Positions 1-8,541 of a stretch of DNA of 57,770 bases are shown one piece after another (within the stretch, counting starts at the first letter, position 1; every line of letters starts with the position of its first letter). The position numbers and the translations under genes were made by a program. The notes beneath the pieces were generated by a model, which saw only the letters and a list, made by a program, of their open reading frames with translations, did no database searches and was not told the origin of the DNA. This stretch comes from CAJQQY01 sp045104975 (lineage in GTDB: Bacteria > Bacteroidota > Bacteroidia > Chitinophagales > Saprospiraceae), in the NCBI GenBank assembly GCA_045104975.1, contig JBGCCY010000001.1, positions 1-57,770 on the forward strand. The letters are read 5' to 3'.

Positions 1-377
1 TCATCGCAAGATCCTCGAGCGAAGATGGCTCCTTTGGGATGGATTTTTGTTTTTTTGATGATTGGTTCGAATGGGGGAGAAGTCCACAATTCGATTGGGT
101 CAGCTGGTTGCACATCGTAGTGGCCATATACCAAAACGGTGGGTAAATTTTTGTCTATGATTTTATCTGCGTAGACTATTGGGTGACCTTTGGTTTCGCA
201 AATTTCTACGTTGTCTGCGCCTGCTTTTTTTAAGTTGTTGGCTACGAATTTTGCTGTTTTTGCTACATCTTTTTTGAAGGCTGGATCTGCACTTACTGAT
301 GGGATTCGCAAGAGGTCAAGTAACTCTTCTAGGAATCTTTTCTGATTGTCTTTTAGGTATTTTTGAACTTTTTGCAT
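1..377 (-). CDS. M20 family dipeptidase, N-terminal part (cut by window edge)
   Basis: Minus-strand reading frame starting at ATG 377-375 and running off the left edge, giving about 125 residues. The visible part looks like the start of an M20/PepV-CNDP-type zinc dipeptidase: an N-terminal helix region (MQKVQKYLKD), the IPSVSADP segment, then the metal-site motif GHYDVQP at residues 85-91 with His86 and Asp88, and RGSCDD at about 121-126, which holds the bridging Asp of the family. Members hydrolyse dipeptides in the cytoplasm using two zinc ions. There is no signal peptide. The C-terminal half is outside the window, so completeness cannot be judged. A gap of about 120 bp separates it from the topoisomerase stop at 500, so it could be read with that gene. 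Confidence 0.85.
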   Translation of the reverse strand, partial: MQKVQKYLKDNQKRFLEELLDLLRIPSVSADPAFKKDVAKTAKFVANNLKKAGADNVEICETKGHPIVYADKIIDKNLPTVLVYGHYDVQPADPIELWTSPPFEPIIKKTKIHPKGAIFARGSCD

Positions 378-499
378 TGGTTGATTTTATTTTTTATAAA
401 TGTAATTGTATTAGCGTAAGCGTTATTTTTCTTTGGAAATTCTTTTTGGAAAAGGATTTTTGCTTTTTTGAGTCGCTGTGCTCATTTTTTTTAGGTCTG

Positions 500-2875
500 C
501 TAAAGCAGACCACCACCTAGGATTTGTTCCACTAATTGTTTGGTTACCGTTTTGCCTGCTGTCTTTTTTCGAACGTCGTCAAATGTAAAACGCCAAGTAC
601 ATCCATTTTGCCAGGTGCTGCAACCGTAGGCAGTTTTTCCTTTGACTACTTTTCCGATTTTGCATTTTGGGCACAGCATGGAATCTTTACTTGTTTTAAC
701 AGCAGCAGTTTTGATTTGTTGACTGCCGATTTTTCGAGCTTCTTTTTCTTTTAGAATTAACTCGAAATTATCATTGAATTTTAAATTGCCATTTACTTTT
801 TTTCCTTCTTTTTTAAATCCTCGGATTTGGATCGTGGAACCTTGAGCAATGAGTCGAGATAATTGTTTCTCAGGAATTTTTTTATCCATAAATGAAAAAG
901 GCAATAAGAATTTACAACCTTCTTTCCATCGACTGCAACCGAAAGCAGATTTCCCTTTGAGCAATTTTCCTTGCTGACATTTTGGACAAGTTGCTCCTTC
1001 GATTTTATTTTTTACGACAGGTTTTTTCTTCTTGGCAAATTTAGTATCAGGTTTTACATCTGAAAAAATCTTCACCGATTTTGCCATTCTTACTTCATCG
1101 ACGAGTTGGGTGACCATCCCTTTCATATTGTCGATAAAAGTCTTAGGTGAGTATTCTCCATTTTCGATGTCTCGCAATTGTTTTTCCCATTGACCAGTTA
1201 GTTCCGCAGATTTCAACATGGGATTGTTGATCGTGTCGATGAGTTTAACACCTGTTTCAGTTGGTAAAATATTCTTTCGTTTTCGCTCAATATATTTTCT
1301 TCGAAATAAGGTTTCGATAATCGCAGCACGGGTGGAAGGGCGACCGATTCCATTTTCTTTCATCAGGTCTCGCAACTCATCATCGTCTACATTTTTACCT
1401 GCGGTTTCCATTGCACGTAATAATGTTCCTTCCGTATAATTTTTGGGAGGAGAAGTTACTTTTTCTAATAAAGACGGGACGTGTGGCCCTGATTCATCTT
1501 TTTGGAAAGCAGGTAGAATTCTTTCCTCTTCCTCTTTTTTCTTTTTATTATCATCAGAATCTGAGTCTGAAGATGTGGTGTTAGTTTTTTTAGGTTTGGG
1601 AAAAAGCACTCGCCATCCTTCTGTTAAAATTTCTTTTCCATGTGCTTTAAAAGTCACTTGGTTGGACTCGCCTCGAACCGTAGTTTTGGCCACTAAACAA
1701 TCAGGATAAAATGCGCCAATAAATCTTCGAGCAATCGCATCATAAACATTTTGTTCTTGAGAAACTAATTTTTTTTCAAAACCAGTTGGAATGATTGCAT
1801 GGTGATCCGTTACTTTTTTATCATTGAAAACTTTGGTTGATTTTCGAATCGGTTTTCCTAAAAGTGGTTGAATGAATTGACTATAAGAATTCATCTTTTG
1901 CAAAATTCCTCCAATTTTTGGATAAACATCATTGGGTAAAAAAGTAGTATCCACACGTGGGTAGGTCACCACTTTTTGTTCATATAATTTTTGTACAATT
2001 TTTAAAGTTTGATCGGCTGAATAAGAAAACCGTTTATTGCAATGTACTTGCAAACTCGTCAAATCAAATAAACGGGGAGGTGTTTCTTTTCCATTTTTTT
2101 TGATCACATCGATGATGGTAAATGGATGACCTTTTACATTTTCTAATAAAGATTCCCCATCTTCCTTTTTGAGAAATTTTCCTTTTTCACAATTAAAAAT
2201 TACTTCCCGATAGAGGGTTTGTAATTCCCAAAATGGCTCAGGTTTGAAGTTGGTAATTTCGTGATGCCGCTGAACGAGCATTGCTAAAGTTGGTGTTTGA
2301 ACTCGACCGATAGAAAGCACTTGTTTGTATCCACCATATTTTAAAGTGTATAATCGAGTGGCATTCATTCCCAAAATCCAGTCGCCAATTGCTCTCGAAA
2401 AACCAGCAAAGTATAAATTATCAAATTGGTTAGCATCCATCAAATTTTGAAAACCATCTTTGATCGCCTCCGAGGTCAAGGAGGAAATCCAGAGGCGCAA
2501 AACTTTGCCTTTGTACTTAGCTTCGTTGATCACCCATCGTTGAATTAATTCTCCCTCTTGTCCTGCATCACCACAATTGATGACGACTTCCGCTTTTTTA
2601 AATAATGATTTGATGATTCCAAATTGTTTTTTGACTCCTGCATCTTTCATCAGTCTAGTCTCAAATTTTTCGGGCAACATGGGTAAGCAATCAAAGTCCC
2701 ATCTTTTCCAATGCGCTTGATATTCGTCTGGTTCGAGCAAGGTGCAGAAATGCCCAAAGGTCCAGGTGACTGCATAACCGTTGCCTTCGAAATATCCGTC
2801 TTTTCGAGTTTTTGCTCCTAAAATGGAAGCAATTTCACGAGCGACACTTGGCTTTTCGGCAATGCATACTTTCAT
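500..2875 (-). CDS. topB: DNA topoisomerase III (type IA)
   Basis: 791 residues. The N-terminus MKVCIAEKPSVA is the start of the Toprim domain of type IA topoisomerases and carries the conserved catalytic Glu7. The second Toprim motif reads GDAGQEGE (residues 102-109) instead of the textbook DxDxEGE. The active-site tyrosine sits in TYPRVD (304-309, Tyr305). The core ends near residue 610. The tail has two cysteine modules of the topoisomerase zinc-finger type, CPKCQQGK...GCSRWKEGC and CPKCKIGK...GCSTWQNGC. A Ser/Asp/Lys-rich linker lies at about 435-455. The enzyme would relax and decatenate single-stranded or underwound DNA. TopB rather than TopA is favoured by the N-terminus and the TYPRVD motif. 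It is probably chromosomal, since no conjugation genes are near. Confidence 0.93.
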   Translation of the reverse strand: MKVCIAEKPSVAREIASILGAKTRKDGYFEGNGYAVTWTFGHFCTLLEPDEYQAHWKRWDFDCLPMLPEKFETRLMKDAGVKKQFGIIKSLFKKAEVVINCGDAGQEGELIQRWVINEAKYKGKVLRLWISSLTSEAIKDGFQNLMDANQFDNLYFAGFSRAIGDWILGMNATRLYTLKYGGYKQVLSIGRVQTPTLAMLVQRHHEITNFKPEPFWELQTLYREVIFNCEKGKFLKKEDGESLLENVKGHPFTIIDVIKKNGKETPPRLFDLTSLQVHCNKRFSYSADQTLKIVQKLYEQKVVTYPRVDTTFLPNDVYPKIGGILQKMNSYSQFIQPLLGKPIRKSTKVFNDKKVTDHHAIIPTGFEKKLVSQEQNVYDAIARRFIGAFYPDCLVAKTTVRGESNQVTFKAHGKEILTEGWRVLFPKPKKTNTTSSDSDSDDNKKKKEEEERILPAFQKDESGPHVPSLLEKVTSPPKNYTEGTLLRAMETAGKNVDDDELRDLMKENGIGRPSTRAAIIETLFRRKYIERKRKNILPTETGVKLIDTINNPMLKSAELTGQWEKQLRDIENGEYSPKTFIDNMKGMVTQLVDEVRMAKSVKIFSDVKPDTKFAKKKKPVVKNKIEGATCPKCQQGKLLKGKSAFGCSRWKEGCKFLLPFSFMDKKIPEKQLSRLIAQGSTIQIRGFKKEGKKVNGNLKFNDNFELILKEKEARKIGSQQIKTAAVKTSKDSMLCPKCKIGKVVKGKTAYGCSTWQNGCTWRFTFDDVRKKTAGKTVTKQLVEQILGGGLL

Positions 2876-3239
2876 GTAAGTGTATTGTTTTTTTTGGAAA
2901 AAATAAGAAATGCAATTTAAGGAAAAGAGGATGGAAAATGGAATGAGGATGCGTTTTTTTAATGTGGAAGGGCAGGAGCGAAATATGGGATTTTAAATAA
3001 TCTAAGTGATTTAGAAATTTACGCTTATTTTGTAATTTCCCATTTCCCTACTTTTTTTTTTTTTCAAAAAAAGTAAGAGAAAAAATCAAGGCTGTATTCT
3101 TTTTCAAATTAAACTAAAACTAGGAATGATATTAAGGTTCGTAGGATTTGTTTTCAATTAGAAAAGTAAAAAGAAATCCCGAATTTTTGATTTATCAAAA
3201 ATTCGGGATGCTTTATATTTGGTGAAGATCAACAAAAAA
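2876..3239. other. Intergenic region without a recognised gene
   Basis: This 364-bp AT-rich stretch lies between the DEAD-box helicase stop and the topB start (both minus strand). It holds a 13-T run near 3052-3064 with a weak matching arm (tacttttttt at 3049-3058 against aaaaaaagta at 3066-3075) and the strong hairpin listed at 3176-3209. Short frames overlapping it look like mirror frames or low-complexity runs. No convincing gene is seen. Confidence 0.6.
3176..3209 (-). terminator. Rho-independent-type terminator of the DEAD-box gene
   Basis: Perfect 15-bp stem (arms 3176-3190 and 3195-3209, beginning atcccgaattt) with a 4-nt loop. On the minus strand it is followed by a T-rich tract and sits 30 bp past the helicase stop codon. 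Confidence 0.85.
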
Positions 3240-4562
3240 TTAATTTCGTCGACTAGGTGGTTTTGGATCAGGATTTCCTCTTCGTCCACGTCCACGTCCA
3301 CCTCCGCCTGGTCCACGTCCACTTCCTCCGCCACCTGTTCTACGATTTCCGCCTTGTCCTTGAGGTCTAGGTTTACGTTTGAAATTTCGTCCCCCTTGTT
3401 TTTTCTTTTCAATAATTTCAGTCAAGTCATCCACGTAAGGTTGGTCGTTGATTACCTCAATTTGTTGTCGAATTAACTTTTGAATATCTTTTAAATAAGC
3501 TCTTTCCTCTTCATTACAAAATGAAAGTGCAATCCCACTAGCTCTCGCTCGACCAGTTCGACCAATTCGGTGAACATAAGTTTCTGGAATGTTGGGTAGA
3601 TCATAATTAATTACTAATGATAAGTCGCTCACATCAATTCCACGAGCTGCAATATCTGTTGCGACGAGTACCTCCAATCGACCTTCTTTAAAATCTTTTA
3701 ATGCTCGTTGTCGCGCATTTTGAGATTTGTTTCCATGAATGGCAGCAGCTTTTATTTCTGCTCGATTGAGTAATTTTACAATTTTATCAGCGCCATGTTT
3801 AGTTCTTGAAAAAACTAGGGTGGCATCACTTTGCTTTTCTTTAAGGATATGAATGAGGAGTTTGGTTTTATTGGATTTGGCTACCATATAAACCGCTTGC
3901 TCCACTCTTTCGGCAGTTGCTTGCTCCGGTTTGATGGTTACTCTTTCAGGGCGACCTAAAATTTTTCCAGACAATTCAACGATGCTTGGAGGCATAGTTG
4001 CTGAGAAAAATAAAGAGTGTCTTCGTTCAGGTAATTTGGAAACAATTTTTCGAATTGGAACGATAAATCCCATGTCCAACATGTGATCTGCTTCATCCAA
4101 AACAAAGTATTCGATATTTTTTAAACTGATAAAACCTTGATCCATCAAATCTAATAATCGCCCTGGAGTGGCTACCAAAATATCTACTCCGTCTCGCAAA
4201 GCATTGGTTTGTCGGCCTTGCTTAACTCCTCCAAAAATAACCGTATTTTTTATGTTGGTAAATTTAGCATAAGTAGAAAAACTCTCCCCAATTTGAATCG
4301 CTAACTCTCTAGTTGGTGTGACAACAAGTGCTTTTACTTTTCGTCGATTGAGTTGACGACTCCGATCATTATATAAATGTTGAATAATTGGAATGGCAAA
4401 TGCAGCGGTTTTTCCAGTTCCAGTTTGAGCACAACCAAGTAGGTCTTTGCCTTGTAAAAGTATAGGAATGGATTGTTGTTGAATTGGAGTAGGGTGTGTG
4501 TATCCTTCGATTTTAAGAGATTTTAAAATCGGTTCTACGATGTTTAGATCTTGAAATGTCAT
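3240..4562 (-). CDS. DEAD-box ATP-dependent RNA helicase, RhlE-like
   Basis: 440 residues with the full DEAD-box motif set: Q motif (GYTHPTPIQQQ, 20-30), Walker A AQTGTGKT (45-52), PTRELA (83-88), TPGR (132-135), DEAD (156-159), SAT (187-189), ARGIDV, and HRIGRTGRA in the second RecA domain. After about residue 390 there is a basic, Gly/Arg-rich tail rich in RGG-like steps, typical of RNA-binding extensions in RhlE/CsdA-like helicases. The protein would unwind or remodel RNA during ribosome assembly or mRNA decay. A candidate -7 promoter box lies at 4686-4693, giving a long leader of about 110-120 nt, as in many cold-induced helicase genes (inference). A strong terminator follows, so it is probably transcribed alone. 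Confidence 0.93.
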   Translation of the reverse strand: MTFQDLNIVEPILKSLKIEGYTHPTPIQQQSIPILLQGKDLLGCAQTGTGKTAAFAIPIIQHLYNDRSRQLNRRKVKALVVTPTRELAIQIGESFSTYAKFTNIKNTVIFGGVKQGRQTNALRDGVDILVATPGRLLDLMDQGFISLKNIEYFVLDEADHMLDMGFIVPIRKIVSKLPERRHSLFFSATMPPSIVELSGKILGRPERVTIKPEQATAERVEQAVYMVAKSNKTKLLIHILKEKQSDATLVFSRTKHGADKIVKLLNRAEIKAAAIHGNKSQNARQRALKDFKEGRLEVLVATDIAARGIDVSDLSLVINYDLPNIPETYVHRIGRTGRARASGIALSFCNEEERAYLKDIQKLIRQQIEVINDQPYVDDLTEIIEKKKQGGRNFKRKPRPQGQGGNRRTGGGGSGRGPGGGGRGRGRRGNPDPKPPSRRN

Positions 4563-4685
4563 ATATTTTATTGAGACTTAAATGCTAATAATTTATGATG
4601 GGACGTTTTACGATAGACGTTGAACGAACCCTATTTTGAACAAAATTTATTAGAATTAAGCCGTGATTTATTTTAAATAAGGGTG

Positions 4686-4693
4686 CAAAGGTA
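4686..4693 (-). promoter_or_regulatory. Candidate Bacteroidota -7 box for the DEAD-box gene
   Basis: Read on the minus strand, TACCTTTG matches TAnnTTTG exactly and is followed by CACCC. It lies about 124 bp upstream of the helicase start. No clear -33 TTTG was found, so this rests on the -7 element only. Confidence 0.5.
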
Positions 4694-4724
4694 GGGGAAA
4701 TGTTGGTAATATGTAAATATTCAT

Positions 4725-4764
4725 AAAAAAGGCTAAATGATCAACAGATCATTTAGCCTTTTTT
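4725..4764 (-). terminator. Terminator of the desaturase gene (could act both ways)
   Basis: Stem ggctaaatgatc (4731-4742), loop aaca, perfect complementary arm 4747-4758, flanked by an A6 run and a T6 run. On the minus strand it lies about 20 bp after the desaturase stop. Confidence 0.88.
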
Positions 4765-4782
4765 ATATTATTTATGGAAAAA

Positions 4783-5922
4783 CTAAGCCTCAGCGAGTCC
4801 TAATTGCATCTTTTTCTCCTTCACCTTTCTATCATATTCTCCTGTTCCTAATTGATGCATGAGTGTCAAATGACTTTTTACTGCATCAAAAAATGTTTTG
4901 TGAGCATGATAAGGAACATCATATTCCTCCGCAGTCGCTTTGACAATTTTTGAGATTTTTTTATAGTGAACATGACAAACATGTGGAAATAAATGATGCT
5001 CCACCTGATGATTTAATCCACCAATAAACCAAGCGAAAATTGTACTTCCATTAGCAAAATTAGCGGTAGTTCTCATTTCATGAATGGCCCAGTTGTTTTC
5101 TACACTTCCAGTTTCATCTTTTACATAAAAATCAACTTCCTCAATAATGTGAGCAGGTTGGAAAATGTAAGCGAAAATCAACCCTGAAATATAATGCATC
5201 ACAAAGAACGCTAAAAATGTTTGCCAAGCAGCAATCGGTAAAATGTACATTGGAATTAATAAAGTAATGACTAGGTACAATGATTTTACCAAGATCAATT
5301 CAGCCAATCTTGAAGGGAAAGAAAGCCCTTGATCTTTCAATAATCCCATTTTATTATAACGCAAAAGTTGTTGAAGGTCTTTGACAGCAAATCTAAAAAT
5401 AGATAGCAATCCATAAAATAGGGTGCAATAATATGCTTGATATTTGAAAATAGGTTTTCGTTCTTGGTTAGGAGAAAACCGCATCACATTTTGATTTAAA
5501 TCTTCATCGTGTTCGTGAATATTCGTAAAAGAATGATGCAATACATTGTGTTGAATTTTCCATGTTACATGGTATCCTCCAATACAATTGATCAAATATC
5601 CGAGGACATGATTAACTGTTTTATTGGTAGAGTAGGAGCCATGATTAGCATCATGCATGATAGATAATCCAATTCCAGACATTCCTAAACTCATAATTAT
5701 ATAAGCTGTAAATATTGGCCAGAAAGTAGTCAATGCTCCCGAAAGCAACATGAAAAGCGGAATGAAATATAAACCAACCATAAAGGCTGTTTTGATTTTC
5801 ATGTTTAGATTAGCATGTTTGGAAAGATTATTATCCTTAAAATATTTATTAACTCGTCGGTTTAATTCTTTATAAAATTCAGGTCTGTCTTTTTTGTTGA
5901 ACCTAACAGTAGGTACACTCAT
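4783..5922 (-). CDS. Membrane fatty acid desaturase (acyl-CoA/acyl-lipid type)
   Basis: 379 residues. The three histidine boxes of the membrane di-iron desaturase family are present: HDANH (90-94), HNVLHH (125-130) and QVEHH (306-310). The QVEHH form of the third box is typical of front-end (delta-5/delta-6-like) and related desaturases, though no fused cytochrome b5 domain is present. Two hydrophobic blocks (about 45-85 and 210-255) give the usual four-helix topology. It introduces a double bond into acyl chains in the inner membrane, using oxygen and electrons from an external donor; the exact regiospecificity cannot be read from sequence. It stands alone between a terminator and a 350-bp upstream gap, so it is probably controlled on its own. 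Confidence 0.9.
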   Translation of the reverse strand: MSVPTVRFNKKDRPEFYKELNRRVNKYFKDNNLSKHANLNMKIKTAFMVGLYFIPLFMLLSGALTTFWPIFTAYIIMSLGMSGIGLSIMHDANHGSYSTNKTVNHVLGYLINCIGGYHVTWKIQHNVLHHSFTNIHEHDEDLNQNVMRFSPNQERKPIFKYQAYYCTLFYGLLSIFRFAVKDLQQLLRYNKMGLLKDQGLSFPSRLAELILVKSLYLVITLLIPMYILPIAAWQTFLAFFVMHYISGLIFAYIFQPAHIIEEVDFYVKDETGSVENNWAIHEMRTTANFANGSTIFAWFIGGLNHQVEHHLFPHVCHVHYKKISKIVKATAEEYDVPYHAHKTFFDAVKSHLTLMHQLGTGEYDRKVKEKKMQLGLAEA

Positions 5923-6272
5923 TTGTCAAGGTTTTAAGCTGGTAAAATAATATGGTACTAAATAGAAAAAGTAGTTGCTTTAAAAACAGCGTAAGCTATT
6001 GATTTTAATTCTAATAATAAGCAAACTAGTTTAACTTTTATTAGGTGACTTTTATCAAGAAAATAATGGCTAGGGTAAAAAGGTATTTAGCTTTAAACGA
6101 AAAATTGTTCAAAAGCTTGCGTTTTAAGGATTTTCTGTAAATGTTTTGTTTTGTACGTTCTATGAGTATGTTTAAATTTTAACTTCCTGAAAGGCAATAT
6201 TTTATGAACCTAACAATAAACTATTGATTCTCAGTTCGTTAATTTTTTAGACATACTCTAAATTTTTTCGAT
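5923..6272. other. Intergenic region holding a repeat element
   Basis: This 350-bp region lies upstream of the desaturase and downstream of the GNAT gene. The part near 5923-6160 should hold the desaturase promoter, but no clean TAnnTTTG box was found on the minus strand. The part nearest the GNAT stop is the inverted-repeat element listed at 6164-6258. No coding frame is supported. Confidence 0.55.
6164..6258. repeat. MITE-like inverted-repeat element, copy A
   Basis: About 95 bp bounded by imperfect inverted repeats of about 35 bp. The left arm begins gagtatgtttaaattttaac; the right arm, read in reverse complement, begins gagtatgtctaaaaaattaa. Both arms share a later block close to CTGAAARTCAAT. 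The same arms occur in copy B at 44318-44470. The flanking triplets are TAT and TAA, so a target duplication is not clear here. It ends 15 bp beyond the GNAT stop and could also fold as a hairpin in the mRNA. Confidence 0.65.
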
Positions 6273-6830
6273 TTATAAAACCGAATTTTTCATATCAAAT
6301 CCAAGTGTCAAGTAGGTATTATTGTTAAATTCAAACTCATCAATAATATCCCAATTTAGCTTTTGAGTATGAGCAAAAAGAGAACGTTTATTCTCTTTGT
6401 TTATAAAAGTAATACTTATTGGATATTTTTTTACCATCTCTAATCTCATTTTTTCAAAAATTGACTCTAAGATGCCATTTCCCCTATATTTTTTGTGAAT
6501 ACAAATTGGTCCATATTGGAAAGTATTTTGAGTATTTAATCTTTTTCCATCAAAGATTAATTTAGGTAAACTGGCGATCATAACTTTAAACATTTTCCAT
6601 TGAGAAAAATATTTCCAGCTTCCTGCAAAGACATAGGCGGCAATTTCTCCTTTCATTTCAGTTACAAATAGCCCTTTTTGACCGATGATTTCTCTGATTT
6701 GAGCATAAGTGAATGGCGTAGTGACGTAACCATCTTCCCGTTCCGATTCTGAAAGATTGGCAAAAAGGTTTTCTTTTTGGAGCGCCATGACTTGATGAAT
6801 GTCATGAGTAGTGGCTAATCTGGAATCCAT
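6273..6830 (-). CDS. GNAT family N-acetyltransferase
   Basis: 185 residues. The acetyl-CoA-binding motif A is visible as GPICIHKKYRGNGI (107-120), with the R-G-x-G-I pyrophosphate loop at 116-120 followed by a helix (LESIFEKMRLEM). The N-terminal half (ATTHDIHQVMALQKENL) fits the start of the GNAT fold, and the C-terminal segment THTQ/FINKENKRSLFAHTQKLNW fits motif B, where an Asn-x-x-S pattern is usual. The substrate cannot be inferred. It is the last gene of a three-gene operon with the esterase (5-bp gap) and a second GNAT protein upstream, all on the minus strand. A cytoplasmic location is expected. Confidence 0.82.
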   Translation of the reverse strand: MDSRLATTHDIHQVMALQKENLFANLSESEREDGYVTTPFTYAQIREIIGQKGLFVTEMKGEIAAYVFAGSWKYFSQWKMFKVMIASLPKLIFDGKRLNTQNTFQYGPICIHKKYRGNGILESIFEKMRLEMVKKYPISITFINKENKRSLFAHTQKLNWDIIDEFEFNNNTYLTLGFDMKNSVL

Positions 6831-6835
6831 TAATA

Positions 6836-7678
6836 TTACTTTTCTTCTTTTTTAAATAAAACCTTGAATGCCTCATAAACAGCTAGATGAAGAATATCTC
6901 CATGAGTTAGATTTTCGAAAAATTGAAAATGGGTCTTAACATTTTCTTTTTTCTCTTTTTCTAAGATAGTAAATAATGCTCTTGCATCGGTTTCCATCAC
7001 TTTATATTTATCTTCATTTCCAACACCTATAAAAATAGAAAGTTCTTTTTGGAAATCAGGCTTTAAAAATACTGGTTCTACTTTTAATAAAGTTTGATCA
7101 TCCCACCAAAGGCTAGGACTTATAATTATATAATGTGAAAATAGGTCAGGTTGTTTAAATAAAATTTCTGTAGCAACCAGTCCTCCAAGCGATTGACCAA
7201 GCAACAGTTTAGTTGAATTGGTTTTATAATTTTTATCAATAAAAGGTTGAAGTTCTTTTGATAAAAAATTAATAAAATTAACAGACTTTCCAGAAGTTGG
7301 GAATGCTTCTTTTATTTCTGTGACCAAAGTGGGGTAGGTGAAATCTCGTTTTCTATCAACGTTCGCGATTCCAACCACAATTGATTTTGGAAGGAGTTCC
7401 ACCCAAGGGAAATTGGCAAACTGTACCATTCCTGCAATATGAATAAAATCTTCATCAGCCGATCCATCGAGCAGATATATTACTGAGTAGGTAGCGGCAG
7501 AATCAGGATGATATCCTTCAGGCAGATAAATATTTAGGGTTCTTTTTTCATTCAAGATATCGGATTGTAGTTCAACTATTTCGCCGATTACGAATGGTTT
7601 TTTGGGTACCTCTTTTTGTGCAAATGTATTGTTACAAAAAAATAAGCATAAGAGAAAAGTGAAAAATTTAAAAGGCAT
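6836..7678 (-). CDS. Secreted alpha/beta hydrolase, esterase D/IroE-like
   Basis: 280 residues. A signal peptide is clear (MPFKFFTFLLCLFFCNNTFA, probable cleavage after residue 20). The body matches the putative esterase family (Esterase D, PF00756-type): TLNIYLPEGYHPD, SVIYLLDGSAD, nucleophile elbow GQSLGG (161-166, Ser163), ISPSLWW (186-192) and a C-terminal LTHGDILH with His259 as the likely catalytic base; the acid is probably in GVGNEDK (218-224). The family includes siderophore-ester and carbohydrate-ester hydrolases; the substrate is open. It lies 5 bp before the downstream GNAT gene and 18 bp after the upstream one, so the three are co-transcribed. It would act in the periplasm. Confidence 0.85.
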   Translation of the reverse strand: MPFKFFTFLLCLFFCNNTFAQKEVPKKPFVIGEIVELQSDILNEKRTLNIYLPEGYHPDSAATYSVIYLLDGSADEDFIHIAGMVQFANFPWVELLPKSIVVGIANVDRKRDFTYPTLVTEIKEAFPTSGKSVNFINFLSKELQPFIDKNYKTNSTKLLLGQSLGGLVATEILFKQPDLFSHYIIISPSLWWDDQTLLKVEPVFLKPDFQKELSIFIGVGNEDKYKVMETDARALFTILEKEKKENVKTHFQFFENLTHGDILHLAVYEAFKVLFKKEEK

Positions 7679-7696
7679 GTTTTGATTTTAATTATT

Positions 7697-8155
7697 TTAA
7701 AAATGTAATTTCATTCCTTCGTGAGAATCAGTAAATCCAAGTTTTTTATAAAAATTAATTGCTTCTGGTCTTTTTTTATCTGTGGTTAATTGTAAAAGAT
7801 GAGCACCTCTTTCTTTTGATCGAGTGATGGCCCATTTGAATAATTGTTCTCCAATCCCTTTTCCACGTTGGTCTTTTCGGATTCTGACTGCTTCGATTTG
7901 AGCTCTAATTCCTCCTTGATAAGTTAAGTATTGAATAAAACTTAATTGTAAAGTTCCAATAATTTCATCGTCATTATTTTCGATGACCATCAATTCTTGA
8001 TTTTTATCTTGATTGATATTTTCGAAGGCTTGATAATATTTTGGAGGAAGTGGTTCTTGAAAATCTTCTCTGAGTTTTCCTAATTTATCATCAGAGAGCA
8101 TTTCGATAATTTTTGGGAGATCGTTTTTTGTTGCTTTTCGGAAGGTCATATTCAT
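7697..8155 (-). CDS. GNAT family N-acetyltransferase
   Basis: 152 residues beginning MNMTFRKATKNDL, the usual GNAT beta-1 start. Motif A is clear: EAVRIRKDQRGKGIGEQLFKWAI, with the RGKGIG loop near residues 97-102. The C-terminus has LTTDKKRPEAINFYKKLGF, the motif B signature with Asn and Tyr at the expected places. Start ATG 8155; a second Met two codons on is an equally good start. The first gene of the operon with the esterase and second GNAT protein. The substrate is unknown, but the pattern resembles small-molecule amine acetyltransferases. Confidence 0.85.
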   Translation of the reverse strand: MNMTFRKATKNDLPKIIEMLSDDKLGKLREDFQEPLPPKYYQAFENINQDKNQELMVIENNDDEIIGTLQLSFIQYLTYQGGIRAQIEAVRIRKDQRGKGIGEQLFKWAITRSKERGAHLLQLTTDKKRPEAINFYKKLGFTDSHEGMKLHF

Positions 8156-8219
8156 GGAGGTCTTTGATTAAAAAATCTAACTATTTGATGTTCTATTGAT
8201 TAACTTATCTTGATTTAAA

Positions 8220-8227
8220 TAATTTTG
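8220..8227 (+). promoter_or_regulatory. Candidate Bacteroidota promoter (-7 box TAATTTTG)
   Basis: An exact TAnnTTTG match, with TTG at 8196-8198 about 21 nt upstream, which fits the -33/-7 spacing of Bacteroidota housekeeping promoters. It points into the gene-poor stretch 8230-8460 rather than toward an annotated gene. Confidence 0.5.
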
Positions 8228-8229
8228 TT

Positions 8230-8460
8230 TTACTGTTTGAAGTTTGTGGATGAACACAGCATTGTTCTTTTTTTCATTGAAAAAAAAAACCAAAAAATTC
8301 TAGGCGAAAAAATAGCTTTACTCATGCAGGCTCCCACACCCTCATTTTTATTTTCCAATCGCTCTTTGATTCACCGAATCAAGCAACGCAGGACCCTCGC
8401 CCGCTTCTTACTTCTCATGGTTTTCCTTCCAATTTTTGTTTTCCTAAAATAAAAATCAAA
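8230..8460 (+). other. GC-richer, possibly transcribed region of unknown nature
   Basis: A stretch of about 230 bp whose middle (8320-8420) is clearly richer in G+C than the surrounding intergenic DNA. It follows a good plus-strand promoter and contains small hairpins (ttgattc-acc-gaatcaa at 8366-8382; gaaca-tgttc arms near 8251-8266). A 75-residue plus-strand frame (8225-8452) exists, but its composition (LFSNRSLIHRIKQRRT then a run of hydrophobics) does not look like a normal protein of this genome. It could be a small RNA, a dispersed intergenic repeat or a remnant. I know no RNA family that fits. Confidence 0.3.
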
Positions 8461-8541
8461 ACTTAATTATTCCAAGTGAGATTAAATTGTTCTTCGTAGG
8501 TTCAATCAATAAATCTTTTAAATGCTATACATATTTAAGCA

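Noticed and set aside
3158..3476. Asp/Glu/Val-rich and Ser/Thr-rich frames at the helicase 3' end
   Set aside because: They are other-frame readings of the Gly/Arg-rich tail of the DEAD-box gene.
8225..8452. 75-residue plus-strand frame as a protein gene
   Set aside because: The composition (basic middle, hydrophobic tail, no motif) is unlike neighbouring proteins; the segment is kept only as a possible RNA or repeat.
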